The notes below the pieces were generated by a model that was not told the DNA's origin, searched no databases, and saw only the letters and a program-made list of their open reading frames with translations. A stretch of DNA of 64,000 nucleotides, taken from Scortum barcoo (Eukaryota > Chordata > Actinopteri > Centrarchiformes > Terapontidae). Of this stretch, positions 27,901 to 42,700 are shown piece by piece. The stretch lies in the NCBI GenBank assembly GCA_023238725.1, contig CM041552.1, positions 16,717,147 to 16,781,146 on the forward strand, given 5' to 3'. The position numbers were made by a program, and so were the translations under genes. Every line of letters begins with the position of its first letter. The stretch's first letter is position 1.

Positions 27901-30332
27901 TGCTTCAAGAAATACTACTAAATACTACTAAATACTACTGAATACTACTAAATATTCCCCTCCTTGAACTGCCACCTTACTGTGGTGGAGGGGTTTCTGT
28001 GTGCCCGAATGATCCTAGGAGCTATGTTGTCGGGGGCATTACGCCCCTGGTAGGGTCTCCCATGGCAAACAGGTCCTAGATGACGGGCCAGACTTATGGC
28101 CCTTTTCCTAGTAGTACCTACTCGGCTCGACTTGACTCGCCTCGGTTTTTACGCGTTTCCATTATGTGTTAGTATCTGGTACCAGGTACTTTTCGTAGTA
28201 CCTACTCGGTCCGGGGTTCCAAGCGAGCTGAGTCGAGATGAAAATCTGACGTCAGCAGATGGCAGGCCACTGATTGGCAGGGCATGAAATCACTAGATGA
28301 GTCGGGAGAGTGACTCGTTCATAAGAGTCAACCCACGCCATTTTTAAAAACGCAATAACAACAACAAACACGATCAGAGATGGCTGCACAGAAATCAACC
28401 CCGTGGAGCAACGACAAGGTGCAGACATTTCTTTGTCTGGTGGCCTCCATAGTTGTTTCGTGTTTGTGTCGCATAACAAATGACGCCGCTGGAGTTTCGA
28501 CCGCGTTGCTATGACGACCCCACCCACGCTGAGGTGGTACTCTTCGATTGTTATGGAAAACGACCGAAACTGAGTCAAGTTGAGTCGAGGCGAGCCGAGC
28601 CGAGCCGAGTAGGTGCTAGGCAGTGAAAAAGGGCCATAAGAGCGGTTCACAAGCTCACCATGGATATCACAACATCAAGGATCGTTACGTCCGCCCGGAT
28701 TGGCATTACTGGGGCCCCACCGTGGAGCCAGGCCTGGGATCGGGGCTTGCAGGCGAGCGCCTGGTGGCTGGGTCTTTGCCCACGGGACCCGGCCGGGCTC
28801 AGCCCGAAATGGCGAACGTGGGCCCGCCTTCCAGTAGGCTCACCACCCGCAGGAAGGTCCATGAGGGGCTGGTGCAATGTGGTTTGGGTAGCAGTCGTGG
28901 CTGGGGGCCTCGACGACCCAATCCCTGGACCACAAACTCTGGCCATAGGGACATGGAATATCACCTCGCTGGGGGGGCGGAAGGAGGAGCCTGAGCTTGT
29001 GCAGGAGGTTGAGAGGTTACCGGCTAGAGATAGTTGGGCTCACCCGAACGACAGTGATACCTGGATGATACCTGGTGATTGGGAGGAACAGCCTCCCCGA
29101 TCTGAACCCGAGCGGTGTTCTGTTATTGGACTTCTGTGCTAGTCACAGTTTGTCCATAACGAACACCATGTTCGAGCATAAGGGTGTCCGTCAGTGCACG
29201 TGTCACCAGGACACCCTGGCTGGAGGTCGATGATTGACTTTGTTATTGTTTCATCTGATCACCTCCCGTATGTCTTGGACACTTGGGTAAAAAGAGAGGG
29301 CAGTTCGAAGCTGTGGACGCAAGGTCCCTGGTGCCTGTCGTGACAGCAAACCCCGAACCCGGTGGTGGACACCAGAAGTAAGGGATGCCGTCAAGCTGAA
29401 GAAGGAATCCTATCGGGCCATGTTGGCCTGTGGGACTCCTGATGCAGTTGATGGGCAGGTACCGGCAGGCCAAGCAAGCCACAGCCCGGAGCTGGTCCTG
29501 GAGGCAAAAACTCGGGTCTGGGAGGAGTTCGGTGAGGCCATGGAGGAGGACTATCGATCGGCCTTGAAGAAATTCTGGCAAACCGTCCTGGCGCCTCAGA
29601 AGGGGGAAGCAGTACTCTGCCAATACTGTTTACAGTGCAAAAAGGGTAGGGAGAGCTGTTGACCTCAACTGGGGACATTGTCAGGACGGTGGAAGGAATA
29701 CTTTCGAGGATCTCCTCAATCCCACCGACACGCCTTCCAATGAGGAAGCAGAGGCTGGGGACTCTGAGGTGGACTTGTCCATCACCAAAGCCACTGAGGT
29801 AGTTCGCAAGCTCCTCTGTGGCAGGGTGCTGGGGGTGGATGAGATCCGCCCTGAGTACCTCAAGTCTCTGGATGTTGTGGGGAAGAGCTGGAGGAGGAGC
29901 TGGAGGAAGTGTCTGGGGTGAGCGGAAGTCCGGGCATCTCTGCTCGGACTGCTGCCTCCGCGACCTGGTCCCGGATAAGCGGTGGAAGATGGATGGATGG
30001 ATGGACTACTAAATACTACTGAATACTACTAAATACTACTGAATACTACTACTATTACCACTGCTACTAGAACATGTCATGTTTCCACTACAGAAAAAAT
30101 GAAGCTCCATGACTCAGTGTGATGTTTCTGCTGCATCACTGCTTTAGTGTGAAAACAGGAATGCACACTGACCTGACCTCAGAGTGTGTGTGTGTGTGTG
30201 TCTTTGTGTTTTGGAGGTGTGAAGCTGCAGGATGACAGTGTGAGAACTTCATGCCCGACCTGCTCCCCATCAGCGAGGGGGTCAGAGGTCACACGGCCTT
30301 GTTTTCATTCGTCACCTCATTTAATGACACAG

Positions 30333-30365
<33 letters not shown>

Positions 30366-30846
30366 GTGGCCTTGTGGGAGTTGTGTGAATTAAAGTAGGT
30401 TGGTGGTTCCAGTGATCAGCAGACCACACTGACAGTATGAATGGACTCAAATGCGTTTAAACCCCCCCAAGGGGATTGCACTCACAAGCTGTGATGGTTC
30501 TGGATGATTTACGTGTGTTTGCTAAGGATAACTGCACACATACACAGACATCAGACAAACAAAAAAAAAACATCTAAATCGTCTTGTTCTGTTCACTCTA
30601 TCACCCCCTTTCATTTTTGCTGTTTTCATGAACAGGTGTATGACGTTCTGTAGTGAAAGCAGTGATTTTGCACTTGAAACAAGGGTGAGTGGAAATTCAT
30701 TCATTTTACATGTTCTGTGCTGTGTGAATCACGCAAGAAACTACTAAAACTCTGGACAGAAAAGGAGAGCAGCCGTGCACCTTTCACTCTACATCCTGTT
30801 TCTGTTCCATCTCTCATGATTGTGTCTTCTTGCCTTTTCCTTTGGT

Positions 30847-30891
<45 letters not shown>

Positions 30892-33800
30892 AGCACATAC
30901 CCACGACAGTCAAAGAACACATCTGGTGTATGTGTGAGGCTCCGTTGCGCAGAGTTACATCAGAATCTGCAGTGACCATCGATCACTACACACATGCACA
31001 CACTCGTACATGTGAACGCACACTCACAAATGATGATTATTCATGACTATAACCTCCTGCAACCTCGCGTATTGTCACTGTAATATTTCCAGCACATACA
31101 GACCAAACAGACAGAAGTGCACACACACAAACACACAAACATACACACTCACATCTTCCTGTCTTTGTGTTGAACCTCTTTTGGTTTCTATAATCTGACC
31201 AAAAGTCTATAATCTGGGGTTCCTCAACTTTCTTATGCATGACCCCAGTTTTGTGTGCCAGGAGTTACAGAGATGTCGTTCTTTGGTTAAAGGGCGTGTT
31301 GCAAGGTCATTCCTAGAAGGTTCGCACAATTTGTTTCAGTTACATTATTGCTTGAGTGCACTCTTGTTTAAATCAGCTTACACTTACAGATGCCATGACC
31401 ACACAATGACAACATAACCTTGACAACAATAAAAGCAGACATGATATTCACTGTGATGGATTACCCATCTAAAGCCAATTTCATGTCTCGGCAAGGTAAA
31501 TTTTATTCTGTAGTGAAATAAATGGAAACGGATGGCTGCCTCGTATAATGCTTTAACCTTAAATTGAAGTCCTGACCCTAAAATAAACTGCTTTTATGTC
31601 CTGAACAGAGGTAGCTCCCAGCAACATGACTGTGGTTGTGGCTTTGTTGAAAGAATAAACACACACACATGTACTGATTCACCCACTGAAACACACACTG
31701 ACTGAAGAAATAACTGCAGCGTCATACAATGTAGCAGTGCAGATTTTGCTTACAACGTGGAAGAGTAATCCCTTCTCTAATATGAATAGCAATGAGGATG
31801 TAAATTGCCTTTCTATACAAAAAGCATATTGATGGGGCAAAAAATAGCTTCCAAAGTGAAAAATGTGGTTCCTTCTGTTATTACAGAGGAAAACACCTTT
31901 AGGTTTAAATGAATAATAATACAAAAAAAATTAGTTTAATACTACCCAGGCTGATTAAATATTCTATATTATATAATATGAAATATTCTGCGGTAGGTTC
32001 TGATTTTCTGGTCATTCCTAATACACACAATGAACATGATGCAGACACACAAATTGAGAGAAATGGATGTGAAATGTGAAACTTGTTTCTTCTTCTAAGA
32101 GTGAGTGATTTTGACCTCAACCTGAACCTGACTCCACTTGGGAAATGAACCACCACAGAAGAGGGGAAAAAAGGTGCACTGTTAGTAGCAAATAAACACA
32201 GACTTCAGATGCTTTGCATTCAGTCTAAGCATCTGAATGGTACATGTGACCAAGGCAAAGGTAGTACAACTAGGGAGTGAACCCAAAGTCTGTAATAGCG
32301 GGCGGAGGTTCTTCCCATCCCCCTCAAGGTGCCATCTTTTCATTCAATCCAAGGTCCTTTTGTGTGCTTGCTTGTGTGCTTTGAATACCTTTCAAGAGAA
32401 TGAAAGGGTTTATCTATGTCTGAATTGGCTTGTATGTGAATGCATGTGTACTGAGAAATGTGTGTGTGTGCTTTGCTGTGTATACATGTGAGCGAATGTA
32501 TGCATATCTACATATAATTGTGTATGACAGTGTGAGCACCTTTGTGTATGTCTTTCTGCATGTGTGAGGTTGTGGTGGTGGTTTGACTGTGTATGTGTGT
32601 GAATAAGAAGGTGGCTGTATGTGTGTGTATGAGCGTGTGTGTGTGTGTGCGCGCACCTGGGAGCTGATGATTCTCTGGGAGGATCTGTCTATGTTGGCAG
32701 GCAGACCAAAGAATGCGGGTCTGTCATCCTCTGGGAGATTCTCTATCACGCTGCGGTAGTCCTGGGAAGACACACAGAAACATACAGGTCACACAGAAAC
32801 GCTAAGGAGAGAGAGAATGTCAGCTTGGCGCCTATTTTTATCAGGGCTCTTGGACACAAGCCCACATTTTAGCATTTCCAAGCAACATGTACCATTAAAT
32901 TAAAAATGTAAAAACTTGTAGCATGCTTGAGATACAGAGAGAGAGAGAAAGAGAATGAATGTGGCAGTGACAAATGACAGGAGTGGAGACAATCACAAGT
33001 AGGGGAGGTAGGTGGAGAGAGACACAGTTGCACACACACGCACAGAGAGAGTTAGATTGCTGTGTTAGTATAAGACAAATCATCCTATACTGCCTTAATT
33101 TAGGTGTGTGGTTTGTATGGTTCAATGCAGCTTCTCTAACAATATCCATCTGGCACAAAAAGTACTTTAATGGCTTTTGTATGTAAACAGAACTCCCACT
33201 TACTACTGACTGTTGACTTGTACAGATTTACAATCTGAATTGTCAATCAAATTCTTTTATATAACAGATTATATACAAATTAACTCTCAGTTGCTCTGTA
33301 GTGTACTAATTCATTATAGTAGGACTTTTAATGAAGAAATATATGACGAAGGGCTTTTGGCATGTATGCCCACTTATCTTTTGTGGATACAAAGCTGCAT
33401 GAACAGAATGCAAAGTAATATAAAGACAACTGTGTAAACCTTAGGCCAGGTAACTGGATTTATTCATAGTGGCTGCTTTATAAACCAACTTAAAATGGAG
33501 CTAACACAACATGGCGTAATGAAACTTCAATACTGACCAAACCACACATAGTAAATCTAGTTAGTGAAAAGCTTGGGAGCATTAATTCAGTGCCCTTTCC
33601 TTCGATTGTTTTTGCTTTTCTGCCAGTGCACCTAAGACCATTAGGATGTGCATACATTTTAGCTAAAGCTTTAAAGTACAGAATAAATATAGAAGAGCTC
33701 CTTTTTTTCTCTGTATATCTGTATCAAGAACTCAGTTCCTGAAGAGAAGTCAATTCTCAGCACCTATGCCTGCAACAGTGAATTCATATGTGTGCTTGTG

Positions 33801-36752
33801 AACTGCATGTGTGGACCTCAACAACCTACCAATATGGAGCAAGAGCTTGGGAGGCTGATCTGAGGTGGAAAGAAGCGTGAACCTCCTCTGCTCTTTCTCT
33901 GACCAGCTGAGTGGGAGGATGAAATGAGGTGTGCAGAGAAGAACTGCTCCAGGTAGGAGCGCAGGATGCGGAGGTCAGAGGGGTTGTCGATGCGTCCACC
34001 ATAGATGGCACTCTCCAATAGGCCATGGACAAACTCCCACTGGAAGGTTTTACCACCTTGGAGATACCAAGACACACAATGAAAACTACAAACACTTGTA
34101 GTGTATATATATATATATATATATATATATGCAGAAAGGTGCAGAGATACAACAAAAGACAAATGCTCACATACTATGAACACTGCATAGAAATGCAAAT
34201 GCTGAATTGTAATGGTCTGCAAGGGTTAGTGAATATTAAAGAGGTAATCGATCAATGAATCCACAAATTACAGTGCTCATTACCATATGTGCTGCAGAGC
34301 AGAGTTCTTGTTATAAGCCCTCCTACCTTCAAAAAGTCTGTCGATGATCTCAAAGCCAGCACGGAGGTCCGACAAAGAAAACTCATAGAACTTAGTCCAA
34401 CCCTGGATAAAACACAGAGGGGTGGGTAAGTACAAAAGTGACAACATATTGATTTTAACACCTGTGCAAGGGTCTCATGCACTGCCGGGTTACTTCCAGA
34501 ATTTGTCAGCCAAACAGTAACAGATGGCATTCAAAATCTCACATCATACTGGGTGTTTGAGGATTGAAGTATCGTCCCTCGAAAGTATTCCTTTTATCTT
34601 AATCTTCTAAGAACTGTGTGCAAGTGTTGTCTTAATTACAATGACTGGCATATTTTTCTACCCTAGAGATGGATTACGCACACCTGAGAAACTAAAGATG
34701 GCTGAATGTTAATCAGCAAAGACTGTGATGAGTGTAACTTCAATCTAATGTCAAATCTCTTGTGGTTCTCTCTCTGTCAGGGTAACTATTCATTGTGTGT
34801 ATCAGCAACAGCTGAGATTGTTAAAACCATCTTGACACATCCATTCATTTACTCACCACTGCAATGACCTGCTCAAATTTTACACACTTACACTTAATAA
34901 TTTTCAGAAGCCCAGTGCAACCAAGGTTTTCTAATGTGGCTCCCATATAAATTGGTTTAACTCGCTGAAGGGAAAAATCTCTATTACCTTTTGAATGAAG
35001 GCTGCCACTGTTAGACTGCTATTCATTTTTTCAATCCAACTGTGTGATCAAAAACAAACTATATTGGCAGATCAAAATTAACATTGGTCCCGGTCATGCA
35101 CATGCAAAGGAATGTTCCATTGTGCCTTGGAGCACAGGCAGCCATGACATTAGTGCTGAAAAAAACAAGTCTGCTGCAATCAGACAACTACATAGAGTAT
35201 GCTTAAAAGAATACACAAAGTTCAGCTCACACACAACATCACGTTGACCATCTCAGAAAAAAAAAACATAAGCGTTAAAACATAATTGAGTGCGAGGGCA
35301 GTTTCAGTTTGTGAGCGTGCATTTGTTGCACTTCACTGCCATTCAATCAGCGGCTGTAATCTGCCCACTGATGCTGTAGGTGAATATGTTGAGGAGTGTA
35401 GGCATGTTCAGTAACTCTTTGAATGATTAATGTGCATGTTGTTTGTTCAGTGAATGTATGCTTCAGTGTGTATTCACAGACTGTGTTGGGGCACGTTTCT
35501 ACTTCACTTGATAAATGTGTGTATGAGTGAGATTGCAGATTGCGCTCATGCATGTATGCATTTGTTTTATGCACATGGCATTATGTGCTTTTTTAGTCAA
35601 CAACACAAATTTATGGGTCTTATAAAGGGACTGTTTGTGTGTGTGCCTGAGTTTCTGTGTATATTGAAAATGTGCTACCAAGTCGCATGTTCACCAGTTA
35701 TGACAAAAACCCTGATATTTCCTCTGCTACAGTAGCTCTGCTACAAACTCGCATTCGACTTTTGAGGACATTATATTGACTCATATTCATTCCTTGTGGA
35801 CTTACCTTAAACACCATCCTAAACTCCTACCCTCACCTTAACCTTAACCCTAGAACACTAAAGTCGGGTGATTTTCACCCACGCGATTGTAGTCTTTATA
35901 GTTTTTATAGGGTCCCCCATGATACCTTTCTTTTTTAATCAGACGTTGCATAGGGGAAAACAATGTATGTATTGTTGCATATATTTTGATGAGAAGTATT
36001 TCCAAAAAAAAAAGTATTTCCATTATACCCAACGTTAGAGATGGTCACTAACTGATACGTTAGTGTTCTAGGGTTAAGCCAAATCTTAACCCTAAAAATT
36101 ATTTACATGACGAGGTGTTCCGATTTGTCCCTATATGGTAGTCAAGTCACCAATGTCAAGGTGAGTCCCCACAATGTGACTGTGGTATCAGGTCAACGTG
36201 AATAAACCCAAATATAACCACTACTTTTCTAACCCGAATCCGAAGCCTGTTTCTGAATTGGGGGCACAACTTTTGTGCCCAATTGGACAAGCCATCACAG
36301 ATTAACTGGTCTTGAGTCTGAAATGTTTCCCCAAAAGTCCCATACACACACACCCACACACTCTGACATGTTGTCTTCTCAAAAGGCCATATACTCCCTT
36401 GCATGTGAAAACCTGACTCTGTTTTCCCCTCTCCTCTTGTCTTTGCTCCCTTTGCATCTTCCTGCCTTTTTCCTCTCCCCATGTTTATTCCTCTGTCTTT
36501 TCAAATGAAGTGCTTTCTGCACAGTCGTGTAAAGAGGATGAAAACAGGGAGAGAATAAATGAGAAAAGGAGGGGGGGGGTTGCAGTAGATGAAGCAAGGG
36601 GGGGAGTAAGTGATGGTGGAGTGGACGAAAGGAGCTGAGACTGTTTCAATAATTAGGCGATCATGTTCTTGGATGAGGAACAACATTACCATCTCAAATG
36701 AAAACACTTACCAGAGATTCAGTGATTGAGAGAGAAAAAAGAGAGAGAGAGA

Positions 36753-36794
<42 letters not shown>

Positions 36795-39700
36795 GACGAA
36801 AGCAGAGACGATGGCCAGTGGAAAGAAAATTAGGGGAAGAAACAAGTAAGCAGAGAAAAGTGAGATAATTTAAGGAAGGGGGAGGGAGAAACGGATCCCC
36901 AAGACACTCACAAGAGACAGACACACTGCATGTTAGTTATGTAGGTTTACATTCTCCTACAGGGCAATAGATACTTTTCTTAACAACTCCACAATGAGGG
37001 GAATGATTAGAGGGGGTATCGGGACCAAGCCTGAGAGGATAAAGGAGACAGAGTGAGGAGAAACAAGTGTACAAATGTTGCGGCCCTTCATGTTCTTCGC
37101 TGCAGTTCTCCCTGGTGTTTGGCTTTACTGGTAGTCTGTTGATTGCAGGTCGGTTGGCAGACAAAAAGAGACACCTCACTGTCGTAACTGCAGACAAGTC
37201 GTATTATTCGATCAGACAGACCACTCTGAGGCATCACCGCCATACACAGTAGAGACAAATGAGTCCCGGTGCGCCTCAACACTCCGCCAGACATCTGCAT
37301 GCTACCAAACTGTAAAAAGGACTATTTAAGTAGACAAGTGGAAACATGACACAGCAAACTGAGGCAAGTGTTGAGTAATTACAGATGAAAGCACGTCTCC
37401 TTTTGCCTGTGTTAAAATGTCTGCGTGTCGTCCAATTTGATTAACTTGGACTTGCGCTAACTTGTACTAAAGCTTAATTGTTTTCCATGCCATAAGTATT
37501 TGTGTAAGAACACATGAGAAAACAGCAAAATGATTTCATATCACATTTCATTAAATATTGTTATGCTAGGTTTTGAAAGAACAAAGAAGTACTGGTTAAC
37601 AGACTTCACCTTTTGAAGAAAATGCCTCAAGTGTTTGATTGAACCCCACTAAATATGGCAGATTTGAGGACAACATACACTGAAGCACCACCCTGACTTG
37701 CCAAGATGGGAGGATGCACAGGATTTGCAGGCTGCTGAAACCAAACTGTGTTCGTATAACATGTTGTGTGACCACGTTGGAGAGTTAAAGCATTTCTGGG
37801 TCTTCTTGATGGCCACAGTCCAAGGCAGGGTGAAAATCCTGCAGTCACAGAGAGAGGCGAGCCATGACGACTGTTTAAATATGCGCACACTTTTAGACAC
37901 GCTGCACTCAGAGCCTGAGAGAGAGGTTCAACTCTGCATACTTTCCCACCTCAGCATATATGGCCAAACGCTGTGCAAAGTGGCAGAAGCTGTCTGACGT
38001 TTTGAGAGTTAATCAAAAAACGACATGACATGTAGATGAGGAGGAGGAAGAGATCCACCCGATGTCTCAACGTGCAGGGGATATCTGTTTTCACGGGTCA
38101 TTGCTGCTGCATAGGACATTCTGCAATAATTATTACAATTATTTAGTGACTCATTATGTGTCAATGATCAGAGTAATCAGAATCTTAATTTAGCTTAATT
38201 TCCTTATTAACTTACAATAGCAATTAAACCGTTTTTAGATTTTCACAGCACAATTACACAATTCATTTCGTAAATCAGATTTGCGTATTTACATAACCTT
38301 TTGGACATAAGGGTCCCAGTCGCCAAATAACTCAGGCTATTGTTCAGCATCACTTTCCACAATGTTTTTGGATTTGTTATCTATTTTATGCTGATTCATC
38401 TCTGCCTTAGAGTTCAACTGAGAAAATAAATAGTCTGGTTTTCTCTTAAGGGATGCAAATTATGTCATTCTCTAGACCCTCTATCTTGTTATGTAGAGAT
38501 GATGTACCACCAGAGCTGTAGTCCAAATGAGGAAATACCGTGTTCAGTCCCTCAACATTTTGATTTGGGCAAAGGTAAAAAAATAAGGAAAAAAACTAAC
38601 TGTTTTTGATTTATTAAGAGCTGCTGTGAGACTGTTAAAGCTGAGTTATATTTGAGTTTAAGAAACAGAGTACTACCAGCGCACGCAGCGAGCGGGTCAA
38701 TGGAATCCATTTTCAGTTGACATGTATAATGTGTCTCCTTTTAAAAATCCCTTGACAGTGTACAACCTGATCATAAGATTGTATTACTCCCGTCTTTAAT
38801 GTCCTGACTTGACATCACAGATGAAGAGACTACTCTAAAGCCTCACCAGTGTAGTATAAAACAGTATACAGTATACAATGTATAAAACAGTGTACTGTTT
38901 GTGTATGTGTTGATCACCAGGCAAATTGACAACAAAGGCTTGGACACACACATACATGGCAATTCAAACACTCACACACACAAAGACTCTGCCAGAGGCA
39001 CAACACATAGGGGAAATACATTTGCTATCTATGGTGGTCTGTCAGGACAAGGAAAAGTGATCTCTGGGGTTGCTTTTTCCCCTTTCTGTTGGCTTCCATG
39101 TGTGGACTGTGATTTTTATTGTCAGTGTAACTTCCTCCCTGTGGATATCAATCTGGATGGTATTTTTTACTTGTCATTAACTGGCTAGGAAGCAAATAAA
39201 TCATGCATTTGTAAAGCTGTGTCGTGATAGATGTGTGCTGTGAATATGAAATGCAATTTCAGTAATTATGTACCTGCAATAACCAGTGTGAAAATAAGGC
39301 CATAAACTGTATGTGTGGGTGTGCGTAAACACATCTTTGGCTCATACAAGTGAAAAGTACCAAAAAGCTTGTGATTTCCAATGGCATTAAAGCACATTAT
39401 TATGCTCTAAGTACCAAATATAACTATCTAGATGTGACAGCCACAAATGTTAGCAGCAATCATAAAAAAAAAACTTGAAGTCAATGGCAGGAAAAGTTAC
39501 AGAAAAGGTGGTGGTCAGTTAGTCTGTTTGGTTCATATTAGGGTGTTTGCGTATTTTACCTGTGGTATGTAGTTGCGTCTCTCTTGGCAGACAGCGTGAA
39601 ACCAGGCCAGACAGAACAGAGACTGGGCTCTGGCCAGGATGCCCCCTACATACACACAAATCAACACCATGTCACAACCAAAATATCTACACCAATCAAT

Positions 39701-42700
39701 CATTACTTGTGTGAGTTTTTGTGTTTAATAAATCATAAGGGTTTCATTATTTGTTATCATTCATCAAACAAAAAACAACAGAGAGGAGAATAAAGCATGC
39801 TGTATTCTGCTATAGATGGTTTAGACCTTTTTTGCATTGTAGCCTCATTTGCTGCTGTTCATTTTCTGTCCGAGAACCTGCAAACTCACTGTAATTTCTT
39901 TGTTCACAGGACTCAAAGCTACTAATCATGCACTGATATCACTACCAGTACTTCTAGTAACACATTATTATTTCTTTAATATAAGTTAAAATAAAGCACA
40001 CATTCTCGAAGCTTAGGCCCAGCTCATTAGCTGCATTCCTTCCAAAATTAATCAGACATGTCTACTAATGTATGAATTAGTATTATTCAAAAGGTTTGCA
40101 TCATTGCTTAGAATAAGAGCATGTGCAAAATCTAACAGAAAATTATTCAGGAAGAAGAGAGAAGAAAAGAGCCAACCTTTACTGATGTGCTCTGGAGTCC
40201 ATGACTCATATGTTCTCAGCAAATTTTTCTTCAGCCCGGGAGGAGCCTGGACATGGGAAAATGAAAGGGAGGAGAGAGAGAAAGGGTCTTATTATAAAGG
40301 AATCGTCTGCAACATGCAAATTTTCGACACAAAGTTCAAATTCAAACGGTCCAAACAAAGTGTTGTTGTACAAGCTCAGATAGATGTCAAGACATAAGGA
40401 GACTTTACACATGTGTGAAAGATTTATGTGCTCCGTTGTAAGACGATATGGGACACGCTGGGGAGCCCGAAGAAAAAGGCACTGCTGGAAATCAAACCCA
40501 GGACCTCCTGTTTACTAGACAGTCACTTTAACCAACTAAGCCACAGCGCCCCTTGGTAAGAATATTTAGAAAAACAATCAGTATCGATCATTCCCTCTAC
40601 AGACAGATTTACAGAAGTTTGTAGAGAAAATGTATGTATATTTATGTTCTATTATGCATTCAAGAAGACAAGGAGTGGGGATACAACCTGGACACTGAAG
40701 CGGTTAAAGATTTAGATCCAAGGTTTTAGTGTGTTGGTAGCATTTTGGAAAAAATGTTAGAGTTAAGAGAAACATGTGAGCTTGTTTTATTGTGAGACTG
40801 AGAGATTAAATTGTGAGAATTTGTCTGGCGTTTGATCCTGACATCCCCAAGAGTGTGATTTCCAAATTCACTTTTTGAAATATGCGTGCCTGGCAAGACC
40901 AAAAGGAAGCTGTGAAATTCAATTCTGAATGCGTGTCATGATGTCTCATTTCAAAGTCTGTTTAGTGTTGTTTTGTGTTTTTAGCTTAAGCCAGCACCAA
41001 GTATACAGGTCCAGCCAACACTGATCACATGTAAACAAAAAACTGTGGTACAAAACCAGCTCTAAAAACTCTGACAACATGCAGACACTGAACGCGTAAG
41101 GGCAGAAAAAATAGAACATGTTAAGAGAGGCCATCGTCTGTGTCTTTGAGAATTACAATGAATGATAAGTCATAATAAACTAATAATAATAAACTAAAAA
41201 AAAGAGCCATTACTACGAGGAGGGTGAATACAACAGCCCATGAGGCAGATTGATTTTGCTGCTTTCATATAAACAGCCATCAGACTGGGTGCATATATTG
41301 ATATATATATATATATATAAATGCTGTATTCCTATATCGTAATGTACTTTATATCCTCCACATAAGTAGACTCATGCTGTATCTCTGAACAGTTTCCACT
41401 GGCAACAATATGCTGTGTTTAGAATAGAAACAATGAGCATGCACTGAAATCAGTTCACACATTATCATCTTTGCTGAACATTTGGTAGCTCCATCTGGAG
41501 GTTCTGATAATACACACAGCCTGTAATGCATATGTACTGAATTTGCCAATATTGGTAAAATCACTACATATGTTACCAACGTAGATTAAACACAATTGCA
41601 AAGTTCTTCACTTTTACATCATACATCCACAGTCGGTCTGAGTTCTGCTTGTTTCAGCTGCAGCAGAATAGTTTCCCATGTGCATCACTGAACGTTGATC
41701 ATGTGCTTTTATTCTTAAATAATATGTTAACTCTACTTTTAGACAGTGACAAATCAATTACCTTTTTTGTCACTTTTAATTCTTATGTTAAGCTAATGCT
41801 CTCTGCTTCTGTGTATTTTCACTGGAAATACATTCCTAGAATTGAATATTTGTTCTATGAGAGGTTTGAGCTGTAGGTTTACACTTTATGTCTAATGAAA
41901 CGCCAACAAGGCACTAAACACTCATTGAAGATGCAGCACTTTAGTCGAGTGTGGGGTAAGGTATTTTGTGCTGGGGAAGGAGCTATAGTGGTTGGGTTAC
42001 AGCTGTTTTGATTGTAACTCAGTCTTTTGCTGCAGTGATTACTTGTATTTAGCCATTTTTGAAAAGTGAGCTGTCAGGATCTGTCATTGCGTGTGTGTGT
42101 GCCAATGTGTCAGTTGTGCTACAAATTCACACTTAGTCATATTAATATATGTCATATTATCAGCGGCGATGTGTTCAGGATGTATGTGCATACATATAAA
42201 GTATGTTGATAAGTTGTCCCATGAAAGAGTGTGAGTGTGTCTGAGAGAGCAAAAAAAGAAAAAGTGACTGACAGAGAGAGAAGCTGTTCGTGCAGCATGC
42301 TTGGCTGCTGAAGCAGCTAACCCCTTGAGCATGACTCTCATCAGAAATACACTGAGCACTAAAGCATGCATCACTAGCACACAAGCTGCAGGCTTCTGCA
42401 TCTCTTTACGAATGTACGGTATATGTGGCTGCATTGCCATTATATAGAGGACAAAAGACATATCCATAAACATGAATTCACATGACACTTAAAACAAAAA
42501 AACCTTTACACACCCTCACACCTTTTGTGACATGGCCCACACTACATGAGTAAGTTCAAACAAACATGACTACATTCTGTTGAGATTCAGAGAATACTTG
42601 AAGAAATAAAGCATAAATGTATAAAGCTTCACCACTGTATCTAAAAAACATGCGTTGGGTCATGTTTGTGTAATAAAAGTTGGGTCAACACGTCATCATC

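Larger units (their letters stand above)
34403..39559. other. dync2h1 intron, piggyBac-like MITE but no gene
   Basis: 5.2 kb. Apart from the MITE and the GA tract I see only short unsupported frames (for example the 99-codon frame at 37698-37997, which has no splice or domain support). Confidence 0.6.
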
